Shown here: one piece after another, positions 8,475 to 17,705 of the stretch
How positions within the stretch are numbered: position 1 is the stretch's first letter
Layout: every line of letters starts with the position of its first letter
Assembly: GCA_903892305.1 (NCBI GenBank)
Contig: CAITHQ010000013.1
Span: forward strand, 1-47,563
Direction: 5' to 3'
DNA: 47,563 nucleotides
Source of the DNA: an uncultured Alphaproteobacteria bacterium
GTDB taxonomy: Bacteria > Pseudomonadota > Alphaproteobacteria > Caulobacterales > Caulobacteraceae
Program-made: the position numbers and the translations under genes
The notes under the pieces: model-generated
Database searches by the model: none
Seen by the model: only the letters and a program-made list of their open reading frames with translations
What the model was told of the DNA's origin: nothing

Positions 8475-10487
8475 TTAGGCCATAGTCGGCGGGTCAGGAT
8501 AGGCATCGAGCACGGGGCCAAGGGCGGCCTTTAGGGGGTCAAGCCAGGGCTCGAAGTTACGCCATTGATCAAGACCATCGGTATTGATGGGACGGCGGAC
8601 CTGCTCAGAGCTTGCCGTCCGGACGGCCCGATCATTTTCATGGAATTTGAGACAGGCGGCCTCGAAGGGTAGGCCGCAATAGGCCAAGAGCGCGCGAACT
8701 TCGGCTTCTGGATCTGCCACCATGTTTTCGTAAATCACCCTGTGAATGCGACCGGGTAGGACGGCGTCGAAGTGCGCCATAAGCTCCACATAGTCGCGGT
8801 AATAGCGCCCTAGGTCGACGAGGTCATAGGTAAAGCCCTGGCCCCGGGCGAAGTGCTGCTTAAATCCAGAAAAGCAGCAGGCCAGAGGGTGACGGCGGGC
8901 GTCAATAATCTTGGCCTTGGGCAGGATCAGATGGATTAGGCCCACATGGGCGAAATTGTTCGGCATTTTGTCGATGAAGAAGGGGCGGCCGAGCTTTCGC
9001 TGATGCTGGGTCCGGGCCAGGAATTCTTCCCCCAGGGCCCGACAATCTTCCGCCGACAAGTCTTGGAGCGCCTCTGGATAGGCAGACTCCTGATCGCTCC
9101 GCCGGCGGGCCCCGAGGCGCTTGGCGATGGCCGGAATATCCGGCAGCTCCATGGTGCCTTCGATGGCCGAATGGCTGGCCAGGATCTGTTCAATGAGGGT
9201 CGAGCCCGACCGGGGCAGGCCTAGAATGAAAATCGGATCCTCAGCCTGGGCACCATAATCCTGGCGCGACTCGAAAAAGGCTGGGGTGAAAAGGGCCTGG
9301 GAGCGATGCAGATGGCCCGTCGTCTCTTCGGCGTCATAGCCCATACCCTTTTTCCGCAGGGCATTGCCGGCGGCGTAATGATCAAAGGACTCAGAATAGG
9401 CGGCGACGTCTTCAAACGCCTTGCCCAAGGCGAAGTCCAAGTGAAACCGGTCCTCTTCCGAAAGGTCTAAACGATCCAGTTGCCCCTGCATGGCGACCCG
9501 GTCGGTATCGCTGAACTTGACGGTCTTAAGATTGGCCAGGCTCCACCAGACCTCCCCAAGATTGGGTGCCAGATCTAAGGCCTTGCGATAGGCGGCAATG
9601 GCGTCGGCCTGACGGCCAACGGTCTTCAAGGCGTGGCCATAGCTCATCCAGCCCTTTGGCTGGGCCGGAAATTCCTTCAGCAGGGCCTCATAGACGGCGA
9701 TAGTCTGCTCATAGTCGCCCATCTGGCCAAGGGCGGCGGCCATGAGGTTGCGATAGCTGGGATTGCGCGGATCATCCTTGAGCAGGATCTCAACCTCGGC
9801 CAGGGCCTGAGCCGCCTTGGTCTGGCGATAGAGGGCAATCGCCAGATTGTGCCGGGCGGCAGTAAATTTGGGGGCCAGCTCAAGGCATCTCAGCAGTATG
9901 GCCTCGGCGTCTTCATAACGGCCTAATCGCGTGGCGATCTCGGCTAGCATGCGCAGGGCCGCAGTTTCGTCGGGACGCAACCTAAGAAGATCGCGTAGGC
10001 GGTGCTCGGCCACAGCCAGTTTGCCCTCTGCCAGGGCAGAGCCGGCCTCCAGCAGGATGGGGTCCTGGATCGCCACCCCGAGATAGCGGGCCTGGGCCTC
10101 ATCGGCGCCAGGGCTGTCGCCCAGGAGACGCCTTTGCTGAGACAGGGCACTCCAAGCCTCAGGCAGGTCAGGCTTAAGGCGCACCACATGGTTCAGGGCC
10201 TTCAGGGCAGCTTGGCTATCACCAAGATCAGCCCTGGCCAGACCTAACTCCAGGTGGGCTGGTGGCCATTTGGGTTGGGAGGCCGCCAAGGGCTCTAGAG
10301 TTTGCAAGGCTAGGCTCGACTGGCCCTGGAGCCTCTGAGCTTGTGCCATCAAAAGAAGCGCAGCGGGATGGCCAGGGGCGACCTGCAGAATTTCCCTGGC
10401 CTGCTGCTCGGCAAGATCAGGGCGCGCGCCCAGCATACGAACACCATGGGCGATGGCGGACTCCAGGGTTCCAACGGCGTCGCTCAT
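8475..10487 (-). CDS. TPR-repeat sulfotransferase family protein
   Basis: This is a 670-residue two-part protein. The N-terminal ~370 residues form tandem tetratricopeptide repeats (for example [40 protein letters not shown] and [20 protein letters not shown]). The C-terminal ~260 residues are a sulfotransferase fold with the PAPS 5'-phosphosulfate loop [20 protein letters not shown] near residue 415-435. A later [21 protein letters not shown] resembles the 3'-phosphate-binding region. It should transfer sulfate from PAPS to an unknown acceptor (protein, glycan or small molecule). Its ATG overlaps the recR stop (ATGA, 10484-10487), so the two are translationally coupled, though no functional link is evident. 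Confidence 0.9.
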   Translation of the reverse strand: MSDAVGTLESAIAHGVRMLGARPDLAEQQAREILQVAPGHPAALLLMAQAQRLQGQSSLALQTLEPLAASQPKWPPAHLELGLARADLGDSQAALKALNHVVRLKPDLPEAWSALSQQRRLLGDSPGADEAQARYLGVAIQDPILLEAGSALAEGKLAVAEHRLRDLLRLRPDETAALRMLAEIATRLGRYEDAEAILLRCLELAPKFTAARHNLAIALYRQTKAAQALAEVEILLKDDPRNPSYRNLMAAALGQMGDYEQTIAVYEALLKEFPAQPKGWMSYGHALKTVGRQADAIAAYRKALDLAPNLGEVWWSLANLKTVKFSDTDRVAMQGQLDRLDLSEEDRFHLDFALGKAFEDVAAYSESFDHYAAGNALRKKGMGYDAEETTGHLHRSQALFTPAFFESRQDYGAQAEDPIFILGLPRSGSTLIEQILASHSAIEGTMELPDIPAIAKRLGARRRSDQESAYPEALQDLSAEDCRALGEEFLARTQHQRKLGRPFFIDKMPNNFAHVGLIHLILPKAKIIDARRHPLACCFSGFKQHFARGQGFTYDLVDLGRYYRDYVELMAHFDAVLPGRIHRVIYENMVADPEAEVRALLAYCGLPFEAACLKFHENDRAVRTASSEQVRRPINTDGLDQWRNFEPWLDPLKAALGPVLDAYPDPPTMA

Positions 10488-11086
10488 GCCGGACGCCGCG
10501 CCCGCATGGCCTGGGCTATGGTGCCATCGTCAAGCCAATCCAGTTCCCCACCCACAGGCACGCCGCGGGCGAGCATGGTCACAGCCACGTCCGCCCGGGC
10601 GAGGTTCTCCGCGAGGTAATGGGCCGTGGTCTGCCCATCGACTGTGGCTGGCAGGGCCAGGACCACTTCACGAATTTCCCCTGCCCCGGCCCGCGCCACC
10701 AGCGGACCCACCCTGAGGGCCTCCGGGCCAATGCCATCCAGGGCCGACAATAGGCCACCCAAGACGTGATATCGCCCGCGGAAGGCGCTAGCCCTCTCCA
10801 TGGCCCAAAGGGCACCGACCTCTTCCACCACGCAGATCAGGGCCGGATCGCGGCTGGGATCTGTGCAAATGGCGCAGGGATCTTGGGTATCTAATGCCCC
10901 ACAAATTTGACAAGTCCGCACCTTGGCTGCGGCCTGAGATAGGGCGTCTGATAGAGGTATAAGCAATTGATCCCGGCGCTTGAGCAAGGCCAGGGCCGCT
11001 CGGCGCGCCGATCTTGGCCCAAGACCAGGCAGCTTAGACAGAAGGGCGATCAGCCGTTCAATTTCAGGTCCCGCGGACGCGGCCAA
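10484..11086 (-). CDS. recR: Recombination mediator protein RecR
   Basis: RecR (200 residues, the usual length) forms a ring clamp that acts with RecO and RecF to load RecA at gaps. The N-terminal helix-hairpin-helix reads [21 protein letters not shown] four-Cys zinc finger follows ([16 protein letters not shown], about 58-73), then a TOPRIM domain ([25 protein letters not shown]) and the C-terminal [10 protein letters not shown] stretch. It is the first gene of a minus-strand pair with the sulfotransferase. The dnaX-ybaB-recR context known from many bacteria is absent here; recR is divergent from a small exported protein instead. Confidence 0.97.
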   Translation of the reverse strand: MAASAGPEIERLIALLSKLPGLGPRSARRAALALLKRRDQLLIPLSDALSQAAAKVRTCQICGALDTQDPCAICTDPSRDPALICVVEEVGALWAMERASAFRGRYHVLGGLLSALDGIGPEALRVGPLVARAGAGEIREVVLALPATVDGQTTAHYLAENLARADVAVTMLARGVPVGGELDWLDDGTIAQAMRARRPA

Positions 11087-11215
11087 GACACTATCCCCAA
11101 ATCCAAGGTCAAAACCGTGCGCCGAACACTTGAGGCAGCTTACGGGTCTTTGCTCCAGAACGCCCCGTTTTTCACGAAATGGCTGCGAAAGACAGCCAAT
11201 TGGCGGAAATCATGG

Positions 11216-11230
11216 TTAACCGGCCTTTAA
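11216..11230 (+). promoter_or_regulatory. Candidate CtrA-binding box (TTAA-N7-TTAA)
   Basis: The sequence TTAACCGGCCTTTAA is an exact TTAA-N7-TTAA match, the core motif bound by the cell-cycle regulator CtrA in Caulobacterales. It ends 24 bp upstream of the six-Cys protein start and lies in the divergent gap to recR. Given the usual placement over the -35 region, transcription would begin very close to the ATG, implying a short or absent leader. Binding is inferred; the match and position are what the sequence shows. Confidence 0.5.
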
Positions 11231-11254
11231 TAGGGCTGGGCCGAAACTCCCTCC

Positions 11255-11638
11255 ATGGTCCGCTCCCTTCGCATCCTATTGGTCTGCTTGGCCATCGCCA
11301 GCACGGGACAAGCCCAGCAGCTGCGCGGGACGACCGGTCAAGAGCCCGCAGGGCCAAGCCTAAGAGGTGCGGTGTCCCAAAGCGCCTCTAATGGGGGCTC
11401 AACCACGTCCATTCGTCGGGCCATCGGCCTTGATCCCGTTGCGTATGGCGCCCAGGGGGTCATCCAACCCCTGCCTTCGGCAAGCCCCCGTTTGGGGGGA
11501 GTGGCCCAGCAATGCCGAATGTCCTGCGCCCAGACCTATTATTTCTGTCTGGCCGGAAATCAGATCGACGACTGCCCAGCCAGCTGGAGTCAGTGTCGCG
11601 CCGGGTGCAGCTCTGCCCCCCTGAGCTCCAGCTATTAG
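11255..11638 (+). CDS. Small exported protein with C-terminal six-cysteine module
   Basis: This is a 127-residue protein I do not recognise as a named family. It has a signal peptide (MVRSLRILLVCLAIASTGQAQ), a low-complexity Ser/Gly/Pro/Gln middle (about 22-85), and a compact C-terminal module with six cysteines: CRMSCAQTYYFC, then LAGNQIDDC, then PASWSQCRAGC. The spacing is C-x3-C-x6-C-x8-C-x6-C-x3-C, nearly symmetrical and suited to three disulfides in the periplasm or outside the cell. It stands alone between divergent recR and the TetR gene, behind a perfect CtrA-type box. Function is unknown; a cell-cycle-regulated envelope role is a guess from the box. Confidence 0.72.
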   Translation: MVRSLRILLVCLAIASTGQAQQLRGTTGQEPAGPSLRGAVSQSASNGGSTTSIRRAIGLDPVAYGAQGVIQPLPSASPRLGGVAQQCRMSCAQTYYFCLAGNQIDDCPASWSQCRAGCSSAPLSSSY

Positions 11639-11667
11639 GCTTTGCAATCGGGGAACGGGGCTTATAG

Positions 11668-11679
11668 TGACACCTGTCA
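11668..11679. promoter_or_regulatory. Inverted repeat, possible TetR operator
   Basis: TGACA-CC-TGTCA is a perfect dyad located 20 bp before the start of the TetR-family gene, in the 61-bp gap after the six-Cys gene. TetR-type regulators commonly autoregulate from such short palindromes. The site is short enough to occur by chance. Confidence 0.3.
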
Positions 11680-11699
11680 TTTTTTGAGTTCGAGTTCTA

Positions 11700-12317
11700 A
11701 TGCCTCAAGTCGCCTATCTCCCCCTTGGCAAGCGCGAGCAAACCAAGGTGCAGAACCGCCAAGCCATTCTCAATGCTGCGCGGGAGGTTTTTGGCGAGTT
11801 GGGTTATGACAATGTCACCGTTCGAGACATCGTCCGGCGCACGGGATTGGCGGCGGGAACCTTCTACAATTACTATAATTCCAAAGAGGAAGTGGCAGCC
11901 GCCCTATCGGCTGACGGCGCCCGGCGTTTTGCACCGATCCTGAAGGCGCAGAGGGCCCAGGCCACGGACTGGGAAAGCTTTGTTCGCGCTGCCATAGCCG
12001 CCTATTTCGATTTCCTAGCGGATGCGCGTCAGTCCTGGCTCGCCCAGCGGCCCCCGGAAGAACCACATCTGCACATAAAAGGCGAAACCCCGGAAATGCA
12101 GGCGGTGTTCGCAGAGGTGCGCGACTGTATTGTCGATGAGATCGCCAGGGGCGGTGCCAAGGACGTCGATCCTGACTTCCTCGCAGCAGCCTGTATCGGC
12201 GTAGCGCGAGAGGTGGGCGATCGCATGTTGATGCGCCGTCCGTTCGACACCAAGTCGGCCACAGACTTCGCCGTAACCATGATCCTCAGCGGCGTGAACG
12301 GACTACAGGATAAGTAA
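11700..12317 (+). CDS. TetR/AcrR family transcriptional regulator
   Basis: This is a 205-residue repressor-type protein. The N-terminal TetR helix-turn-helix is clear: ILNAAREVFGELGYDNVTVR, then DIVRRTGLAAGTFYNYYNSK, about residues 22-68. The C-terminal ligand domain (about 75-205) is divergent and gives no hint of the effector. The gene precedes a quinone oxidoreductase by 45 bp on the same strand, so it probably regulates itself and that enzyme, possibly through the TGACA-CC-TGTCA dyad just upstream. The downstream enzyme suggests a small electrophile, quinone or acyl-CoA-related signal, but that is inference. Confidence 0.92.
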   Translation: MPQVAYLPLGKREQTKVQNRQAILNAAREVFGELGYDNVTVRDIVRRTGLAAGTFYNYYNSKEEVAAALSADGARRFAPILKAQRAQATDWESFVRAAIAAYFDFLADARQSWLAQRPPEEPHLHIKGETPEMQAVFAEVRDCIVDEIARGGAKDVDPDFLAAACIGVAREVGDRMLMRRPFDTKSATDFAVTMILSGVNGLQDK

Positions 12318-12362
12318 GCGAGGCGGGTCCTGCGGAGGGCCGCCCAATGGGAGACGATCCAT

Positions 12363-13346
12363 ATGCGCGCCCTCGTGGTTGAAGAATTAGCAGCCGAATA
12401 TGCTGGCTGCGTGGTCAAGGATATTCCGACCCCTGACCCTCGGCCGGGCGAAGTTCTAATCCAGGTCAAGGCCTCAGCGGTCAACTTCCCAGACCTTATG
12501 CAAACCCGGGGCGAACATCAGCACAAGCCTCAGGTCCCCTTCACACCGGGCATGGAGTTGGCGGGCGAAGTGGTGGCGCTCGGCGAGGGCGTTACCCAGT
12601 GGAAGGTCGGCGACCAAGTGGCTGGTGGCTCACGAACCGGCGGCTTTGCTGAGTTCGCCTGCAGCCCGGCCGCGGCCCTGCACCGCAAGCCAGAGACCTT
12701 AAGCTTTGGCCAGGCTGCGGGCTATCAGGTGGCCTATCTCACCGCCTGGGTCGCCCTGGTCAGCCGGGCCAAGGTTGAACCGGGCGCTTGGGTCCTGGTG
12801 CATGGGGCAGCCGGCGGTGTGGGGCTGGCCTGTGTCGACCTGGCCAGGGTCCTTGGGTGCAAGGTGATCGCCGCCTCGGCCTCAGACGCAAAACTGGCCA
12901 TCATCGAAAAGGAATATCAGCCCGACGCCATCGTAAATGTCACAGGCGGCTTTAAGGACAAGGTGAAAGAGATCACCGGCGGGCGCGGCGCAGATGTCAT
13001 CTATGACCCGGTGGGCGGCGACATTTTCGACGAGAGCGTCCGCTGCATCGCCTTTGACGGTGCCATTCTCTCCATCGGCTTCACCTCTGGACGTTTGCCT
13101 GTGCTGCCGGTCAACTACGCCCTGATCAAGGGCTTTTCGGTCATGGGGGTGAGGGCCGGAGAATATGGCCGCCAATTCCCCGAAAAAGGCCGGGCCAACA
13201 ATCAGGCGATCTGGGACCTCGCTGCTGAGGGCCAGGTCAACCCGCGAGTCCACGAAACCTTCGGCCTTAACAACTGGCGCCCTGCCTTCGATACCCTGGC
13301 CGACCGCAAGGTGGTGGGTAAGACCATCGTGCAGCCGGATCTCTGA
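12363..13346 (+). CDS. NADPH:quinone oxidoreductase-like MDR family protein
   Basis: This is a 327-residue zinc-independent medium-chain dehydrogenase/reductase. The N-terminal GroES-like domain shows PDPRPGEVLIQVKASAVNFP and FTPGMELAGEVVALGEGV. The Rossmann domain carries the NADP-binding motif HGAAGGVGLACVDLARVLG (about 142-160) and GRGADVIYDPVGGDIFDES. Members reduce quinones or act as enoyl/acryloyl-CoA reductases using NADPH in the cytosol. No zinc ligands are seen at the usual catalytic positions. It follows the TetR gene closely, as expected for a regulator-target pair. Confidence 0.92.
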   Translation: MRALVVEELAAEYAGCVVKDIPTPDPRPGEVLIQVKASAVNFPDLMQTRGEHQHKPQVPFTPGMELAGEVVALGEGVTQWKVGDQVAGGSRTGGFAEFACSPAAALHRKPETLSFGQAAGYQVAYLTAWVALVSRAKVEPGAWVLVHGAAGGVGLACVDLARVLGCKVIAASASDAKLAIIEKEYQPDAIVNVTGGFKDKVKEITGGRGADVIYDPVGGDIFDESVRCIAFDGAILSIGFTSGRLPVLPVNYALIKGFSVMGVRAGEYGRQFPEKGRANNQAIWDLAAEGQVNPRVHETFGLNNWRPAFDTLADRKVVGKTIVQPDL

Positions 13347-13395
13347 TGTGTAGGGGGATCCGATATTTTCGAGACTAGGAATTCTTCAATCGTCA

Positions 13396-13400
13396 GAGTC
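13396..13400. promoter_or_regulatory. CcrM methylation site (GANTC) at the rpmH promoter
   Basis: GAGTC lies two bases upstream of the -35 hexamer of the predicted rpmH promoter. GANTC is methylated by CcrM in Caulobacterales and can tune GcrA-dependent promoters. A single site may be coincidental. Confidence 0.3.
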
Positions 13401-13402
13401 GG

Positions 13403-13431
13403 TTGACATACCCCCGCCCATCCCCTATTCC
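13403..13431 (+). promoter_or_regulatory. Housekeeping promoter of the rpmH-rnpA-yidC-engB operon
   Basis: A consensus TTGACA (13403-13408) is separated by 17 bases from TATTCC (13426-13431). This sits 32 bp before the rpmH start codon, in the 117-bp gap after the oxidoreductase gene. Spacing and -35 match a strong vegetative promoter, as expected for a ribosomal-protein operon. Confidence 0.65.
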
Positions 13432-13463
13432 CCGCCGCTCGATTTCGACCCGGAGCCATTCTC

Positions 13464-13598
13464 GTGAAGCGCACATTTCAACCCTCCCGTCTCGTGCGTG
13501 CGCGCCGTCACGGCTGGCGCGCGCGTATGGCCACCAAGAACGGCCAGAAGGTGATCGCGCGTCGGCGCGCCAAGGGCCGTAAGCGGCTTTCCGCTTAA
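13464..13598 (+). CDS. rpmH: 50S ribosomal protein L34
   Basis: This gene is absent from the ORF track because it is only 44 codons and starts with GTG. The translation begins [20 protein letters not shown] and ends GRKRLSA, the almost invariant L34 sequence and length. L34 binds 23S rRNA and is needed for large-subunit assembly. A CGGAG ribosome-binding site precedes the GTG by eight bases. It is the first gene of the rpmH-rnpA-yidC-engB operon and follows a near-consensus promoter. Confidence 0.97.
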   Translation: MKRTFQPSRLVRARRHGWRARMATKNGQKVIARRRAKGRKRLSA

Positions 13599-13622
13599 TC
13601 TTCGGAATCCTGGGGCGTCCGA

Positions 13623-14021
13623 ATGTCGGAGCCCAATTTTCCCATTATCCGGCTTAAAGTCCGGCCCGACTTCCTCGCTGCGGCGAAGGGAAAGTCGTGC
13701 GCCAAGGGTGCCATCGTCATGCAGGCCCGCGCCCGACAGGATGATGAACCGACCGTGCGAGTCGGCTTTACCGCCACAAAGAAAATCGGCGGCTCTGTCG
13801 TCCGTAACCGCGCCAAGCGGCGCATGCGGGCCGCGGCTCAGCAACTTGTCCCCCTTTTCGGCCGCCCCGGTCAGGACTATGTATTGATCGCACGCAATGG
13901 CGCGCCAACCCGACCTTGGGGACGGTTGCTTGACGATGTGAAAAGCGCGCTGTTAAGCCTGCGCGCCGAGAGCCAAAGCCCTGTAGGCGCGAAACACCGC
14001 GCACCCCCTCCTTCGATTTGA
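13623..14021 (+). CDS. rnpA: Ribonuclease P protein component
   Basis: This is a 132-residue basic protein that assists the RNase P RNA in maturing tRNA 5' ends. The signature [20 protein letters not shown] is intact and supplies the RNA-binding RNR motif. N-terminal [19 protein letters not shown] and the later [18 protein letters not shown] are also typical. The C-terminal ~25 residues ([17 protein letters not shown]) extend past the core fold and look disordered. It sits 24 bp after rpmH and ends 11 bp before the preferred yidC start, in the standard order. Confidence 0.96.
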   Translation: MSEPNFPIIRLKVRPDFLAAAKGKSCAKGAIVMQARARQDDEPTVRVGFTATKKIGGSVVRNRAKRRMRAAAQQLVPLFGRPGQDYVLIARNGAPTRPWGRLLDDVKSALLSLRAESQSPVGAKHRAPPPSI

Positions 14022-14032
14022 GTGCGCGCCGC

Positions 14033-15832
14033 ATGCCCGACGACAATTCCAATCGCAATACCTTCATCTTCGCCATCTGCGCGATTGCCCTGCTCTTCGC
14101 CTATCAGGTGTTGGTCATGGGACCGCAGACCAAGCGGATGCAGGCCGAACTGAAGGCCCGGGAAACCGCGGCCGCGACGGCGCAACCCAATGGCAAGGGC
14201 GTCGGCGTTCCCGGCGTCGCCGCCAAGCCGAGCTTCGTCTCCCGATCTGCGGCCCTGTCGGCCAGCCCCCGGGCGCAGATTGATACTGCATCGCTATCGG
14301 GCTCCGTCGCCTTGAAGGGTGCCCGGATCGATGATCTCTTTATGAAGGACTACCGCGCGACGGTGGACCCCAAATCTCCTGCGGTGGAATTGCTGAGGCC
14401 TGAGGGCGCAGAACACGCTTGGTTCGCGGAGTTTGGTTGGGCGGGCGCAAACCTGCCAGGCCTGCCGACGAGCACAAGCCAGTGGACCCTGACGCAGGGC
14501 GATAAGCTGGCACCTAGTCATCCCTTGGTCCTGACCTACAGCAATGGCCAGGGCCTGACCTTCGTCCGTAAGATTGAAATCGACGACAAGTTCATGTTCA
14601 CGGTCAGCGACACCCTGGCCAATGCCACCCCAGCCTCCATCACTGTCGCCCCCTATGCCTCGATCCAGAGGCAGGGCGCACCGGCCCTAGACACATCCAA
14701 CGCCCATCAGGGCGCTGTGGGCGTAATGGATAAGGTTCTGCAGTTGGTGAAGTATAAGGACCTCAAGAAGAACGGCGAGAAAGACTTCAGCGCCAAGGGC
14801 GGTTGGCTGGGCATCACCGACAAATATTGGCTTGCGGCCCTAATCCCCGACCAGAAGGAACAGATCCACGCTGCCTTCCGGGTCACACCGACAGCCTCGG
14901 TGGACATTTATGAGACCAACTTCCTGGGCCAGCCCCGCGCTGTCGCCGCTGGCGGCCAAATCACCCACGTCAGTCACTTCTTCGCCGGGGCCAAGACCGT
15001 TCCCGTCCTGAAAGGCTATGAGACCTCCCTGGGCATTCCACGGTTTGTGGACGCCGTGGACTGGGGCATGCTCTACTTCTTTACAAAGCCGATCTTCTGG
15101 ATCCTGGAACAATTCTACAATCTGGTCGGGAACTTCGGCCTCGCCATCCTTGCCCTCACCGTCCTGGTTCGTCTGGCCTTCTTCTATCCGGCCAATCTCA
15201 GCTACGAATCCATGACCAAGATGAAGAAGATCCAGCCGGAGGTCGAAGCTCTCCGCGGGAAGTTCAAGGACGATCCTGCCAAGCAGCAGCAGGAGCTGAT
15301 GCTTCTCTATCAAAAAGAGAAGATCAACCCGCTCATGGGCTGCCTGCCCATGCTGGCGACCATTCCGGTCTTCCTGGCCCTGTTTAAGGTGCTGTCCGTT
15401 TCCATAGAAATGCGGCACGCGCCCTTCTATGGCTGGGTTCAGGATCTCTCCGCCCGCGACCCCTCCACGATCTTCAACCTTTTCGGCATCATTCCCTGGG
15501 ACCCGTCGACCGCGCCCCTGATCGGAACCCTGCTGGCCGGCAGCCTGCATGTGGGGGTCTGGCCGCTGATGTATGGCTTTACCCAGTGGCTCTCCATGCA
15601 GATGAGCCCCCCAGCCCCAGATCCCGTCCAGCAGCGCATGATGCAGTTCATGCCGGTGATCTTCACCTTCGTGCTCAGCCAGTTGGCCGTCGGCCTGCTG
15701 ATCTATTACACATGGTCAAACGTGCTCACCATTCTGCAGCAGTATGTGATCATGCGGCGCTTCAAGGTGGATAATCCCGTGGACGACATACTCGGCCGTC
15801 TGACCGGGAAGTCCCCTGGCGCAAGGGCGTGA
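14033..15832 (+). CDS. yidC: Membrane protein insertase YidC
   Basis: YidC (599 residues) inserts and folds inner-membrane proteins alone or with SecYEG. The track starts at a TTG (14018) inside rnpA; I use ATG 14033, giving [20 protein letters not shown], so that the first membrane helix falls at about residues 12-30 as in relatives. A large periplasmic domain follows (about 60-345). The insertase core (about 360-580) shows [20 protein letters not shown], the cytosolic [20 protein letters not shown] hairpin, [20 protein letters not shown], and the last helices near [20 protein letters not shown]. Its stop overlaps the engB GTG. Confidence 0.96.
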   Translation: MPDDNSNRNTFIFAICAIALLFAYQVLVMGPQTKRMQAELKARETAAATAQPNGKGVGVPGVAAKPSFVSRSAALSASPRAQIDTASLSGSVALKGARIDDLFMKDYRATVDPKSPAVELLRPEGAEHAWFAEFGWAGANLPGLPTSTSQWTLTQGDKLAPSHPLVLTYSNGQGLTFVRKIEIDDKFMFTVSDTLANATPASITVAPYASIQRQGAPALDTSNAHQGAVGVMDKVLQLVKYKDLKKNGEKDFSAKGGWLGITDKYWLAALIPDQKEQIHAAFRVTPTASVDIYETNFLGQPRAVAAGGQITHVSHFFAGAKTVPVLKGYETSLGIPRFVDAVDWGMLYFFTKPIFWILEQFYNLVGNFGLAILALTVLVRLAFFYPANLSYESMTKMKKIQPEVEALRGKFKDDPAKQQQELMLLYQKEKINPLMGCLPMLATIPVFLALFKVLSVSIEMRHAPFYGWVQDLSARDPSTIFNLFGIIPWDPSTAPLIGTLLAGSLHVGVWPLMYGFTQWLSMQMSPPAPDPVQQRMMQFMPVIFTFVLSQLAVGLLIYYTWSNVLTILQQYVIMRRFKVDNPVDDILGRLTGKSPGARA

Positions 15833-16473
15833 CGTCCGACTACACAGAGGACCAGCTAGAAGACGCCCGCGTCCTGTTTGCGCGCCAAGCCGCCTTCATG
15901 ATGGGCGCGGTGGCCATGGATGGCCTGCCGCCGGCAGACCTGCCAGAAGTGGCCTTTGCCGGACGCTCAAATGTCGGCAAGTCCTCGCTGATCAATGGCC
16001 TAGTGGGCATGAAGCATCTGGCTCGGGCCTCTAATGAACCTGGCCGGACTCGGGAAGTGAATTTCTTTGTCCTGGACGAGAAGCTGCGCCTCGTTGACCT
16101 GCCGGGCTATGGCTGGGCCAAGGCCTCCAAGGGCACGGTCAAGCAGTTTCAAAACCTTGGCCGCGACTATCTGAGGGGACGGCCAAACCTGAAACGGGCC
16201 TATCTGCTGATCGACGCCCGGCATGGCCTTAAGGAGGTCGACCTTGAACCCATGGACGCCTTTGACCGGGCCGCTGTGTCCTACCAGATCGTCCTAACCA
16301 AGTCTGACAAGATCAAGCCATCAGAAGTGGATGCCGTGGTCGCCAGAACCCAGGCTGCCATTGCCAAGCGCCCTGCTGCCTATCCAAAGGTACTGGCGAC
16401 ATCCTCTGAAAAAGGAACGGGCTTGCCCGAACTCCGCGCCGAGATTGCTGCGGCCTGCGCGGTCGCCGCCTAG
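15829..16473 (+). CDS. engB: Ribosome biogenesis GTPase YihA/EngB
   Basis: This is a 214-residue TRAFAC GTPase required for late large-subunit assembly. The G1 motif is GRSNVGKSS (about 46-54), the switch region is [12 protein letters not shown]3 is [11 protein letters not shown] and G4 is TKSDK. The length is normal for the family. The GTG start overlaps the yidC stop (GTGA, 15829-15832), indicating translational coupling. It ends the ribosome/membrane-assembly operon; no clear terminator is visible in the 76-bp gap after it. Confidence 0.95.
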   Translation: MTSDYTEDQLEDARVLFARQAAFMMGAVAMDGLPPADLPEVAFAGRSNVGKSSLINGLVGMKHLARASNEPGRTREVNFFVLDEKLRLVDLPGYGWAKASKGTVKQFQNLGRDYLRGRPNLKRAYLLIDARHGLKEVDLEPMDAFDRAAVSYQIVLTKSDKIKPSEVDAVVARTQAAIAKRPAAYPKVLATSSEKGTGLPELRAEIAAACAVAA

Positions 16474-16549
16474 ATCGATTTCAGCCACTGGCGTGACCTT
16501 GGGTGAAGGGGTTTAATTGGGGTCGACATCCTGACTCGGAGACCCCGCC

Positions 16550-17692
16550 ATGCTCGATTCCGCACAACGCGCCTGTTACGACGCTGACCTGGACCTGTTC
16601 CGCGATCAGGTCAGAAAGTTCTATGCCCAGCACCTGATTCCAAACCTCGATAAGTGGGAGGAACAGGGTGTCGTCGACCGGTCATTCTGGCTGGCCTGTG
16701 GCGAGGCGGGCATACTCTGCCCTCAGGTTCCGACCGAGTATGGCGGCCTGGCCCTGGACTACCGCTATAATGCCGTCATCGGCGAAGAGCTGTCCTATGC
16801 CGGGTCCACCGCTGGCATCACCCTGCAGTCCGACATCGTCGTCGACTACATCATCAATTATGGCTCTGAAGAGCAGAAGCAGCGCTGGCTGCCGGGCATG
16901 GTGTCGGGCGAGGTCGTGATCGCCATCGCCATGACCGAACCCGGCGCTGGCTCTGACCTCCAAGGGGTGAGGACCAGCGCAGTCAAGGACGGCAATCACT
17001 ATGTGATCAATGGCTCCAAGACCTACATCACCAATGGCCAGAGCGCAGACCTCATCGTCCTGGTGGCCAAGACCGATCCGGACAAGGGATCCAAGGGCAC
17101 CTCCCTGATCCTGGTGGAGGCCGACCGCAGCGGCTTCAAGCGCGGCCGCAACCTCGACAAGATCGGCCAGAACTCCGCCGACACCTCCGAGCTGTTCTTC
17201 GAGGATGTCCGGGTACCGATCACCAACTGCCTCGGCGAAGAGAACAAGGGTTTCATCTATCTGATGACCCAGTTGCCCCAGGAGCGCCTGCAGATCGCCA
17301 TTGCCGGCCAGGCAGGCGCCCAGCGGGCTTTCGACGAGGCCGTCAAGTTCACGAAGGAGCGGAAGGCCTTCCGCCAGACCGTATTCGATTTCCAGAACAC
17401 CAGGTTCACCCTGGCGGGCCTCAAGGCCAAGCTTCAGGCCGGGTGGGCGCATCTGGACTGGTGCATGGCCAAGCACCTCAAGGGAGAGCTGACAGCCGCC
17501 GAGGCGTCAGCCGCCAAGCTCTTCCACACCGAACTCCAGTGGGAGGTCTGCGACGCAGCCCTGCAATTGCATGGGGGCGCAGGCTATATGAATGAATACC
17601 CCATTGCTCGCCTCTGGCGCGACGCCCGGGTTCAGAGGATCTATGGCGGCACGTCCGAGATCATGAAGGAAGTGGTGGCCCGGAGCCTTTGA
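16550..17692 (+). CDS. Acyl-CoA dehydrogenase, LCAD/IVD type
   Basis: This is a 380-residue FAD-dependent acyl-CoA dehydrogenase that introduces the alpha-beta double bond of acyl-CoA. It shows the FAD/substrate loop MTEPGAGSDLQGVRTSAVKD (from about residue 128), YVINGSKTYITNG, and the C-terminal LQLHGGAGYMNEYP. The position of the MCAD glutamate is Gly here (RIYGGTSEIM). The catalytic base is therefore expected at Glu245 in LPQERL, as in long-chain and isovaleryl-CoA dehydrogenases. The chain-length preference is not readable. It sits between engB and argB with no pathway partner, and is distinct from the five-gene dehydrogenase array near 39-45 kb. Confidence 0.93.
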   Translation: MLDSAQRACYDADLDLFRDQVRKFYAQHLIPNLDKWEEQGVVDRSFWLACGEAGILCPQVPTEYGGLALDYRYNAVIGEELSYAGSTAGITLQSDIVVDYIINYGSEEQKQRWLPGMVSGEVVIAIAMTEPGAGSDLQGVRTSAVKDGNHYVINGSKTYITNGQSADLIVLVAKTDPDKGSKGTSLILVEADRSGFKRGRNLDKIGQNSADTSELFFEDVRVPITNCLGEENKGFIYLMTQLPQERLQIAIAGQAGAQRAFDEAVKFTKERKAFRQTVFDFQNTRFTLAGLKAKLQAGWAHLDWCMAKHLKGELTAAEASAAKLFHTELQWEVCDAALQLHGGAGYMNEYPIARLWRDARVQRIYGGTSEIMKEVVARSL

Positions 17693-17705
17693 TCCGGGAC
17701 CAGGA

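Noticed and set aside
8457-8476. GGCT-loop-AGCC followed by TTTTT on the plus strand
   Set aside because: The T tract faces the plus strand where no gene ends; the stem is only 4 bp and it sits at the stop of a minus-strand gene.
13425-13844. 139-residue minus-strand ORF across rpmH and rnpA
   Set aside because: It is antisense to two essential genes with unmistakable products.
16682-17476. 264-residue minus-strand ORF over the LCAD-type dehydrogenase
   Set aside because: It is antisense to a clear acyl-CoA dehydrogenase, with low-complexity Gly/Leu/Asp translation typical of a shadow frame.
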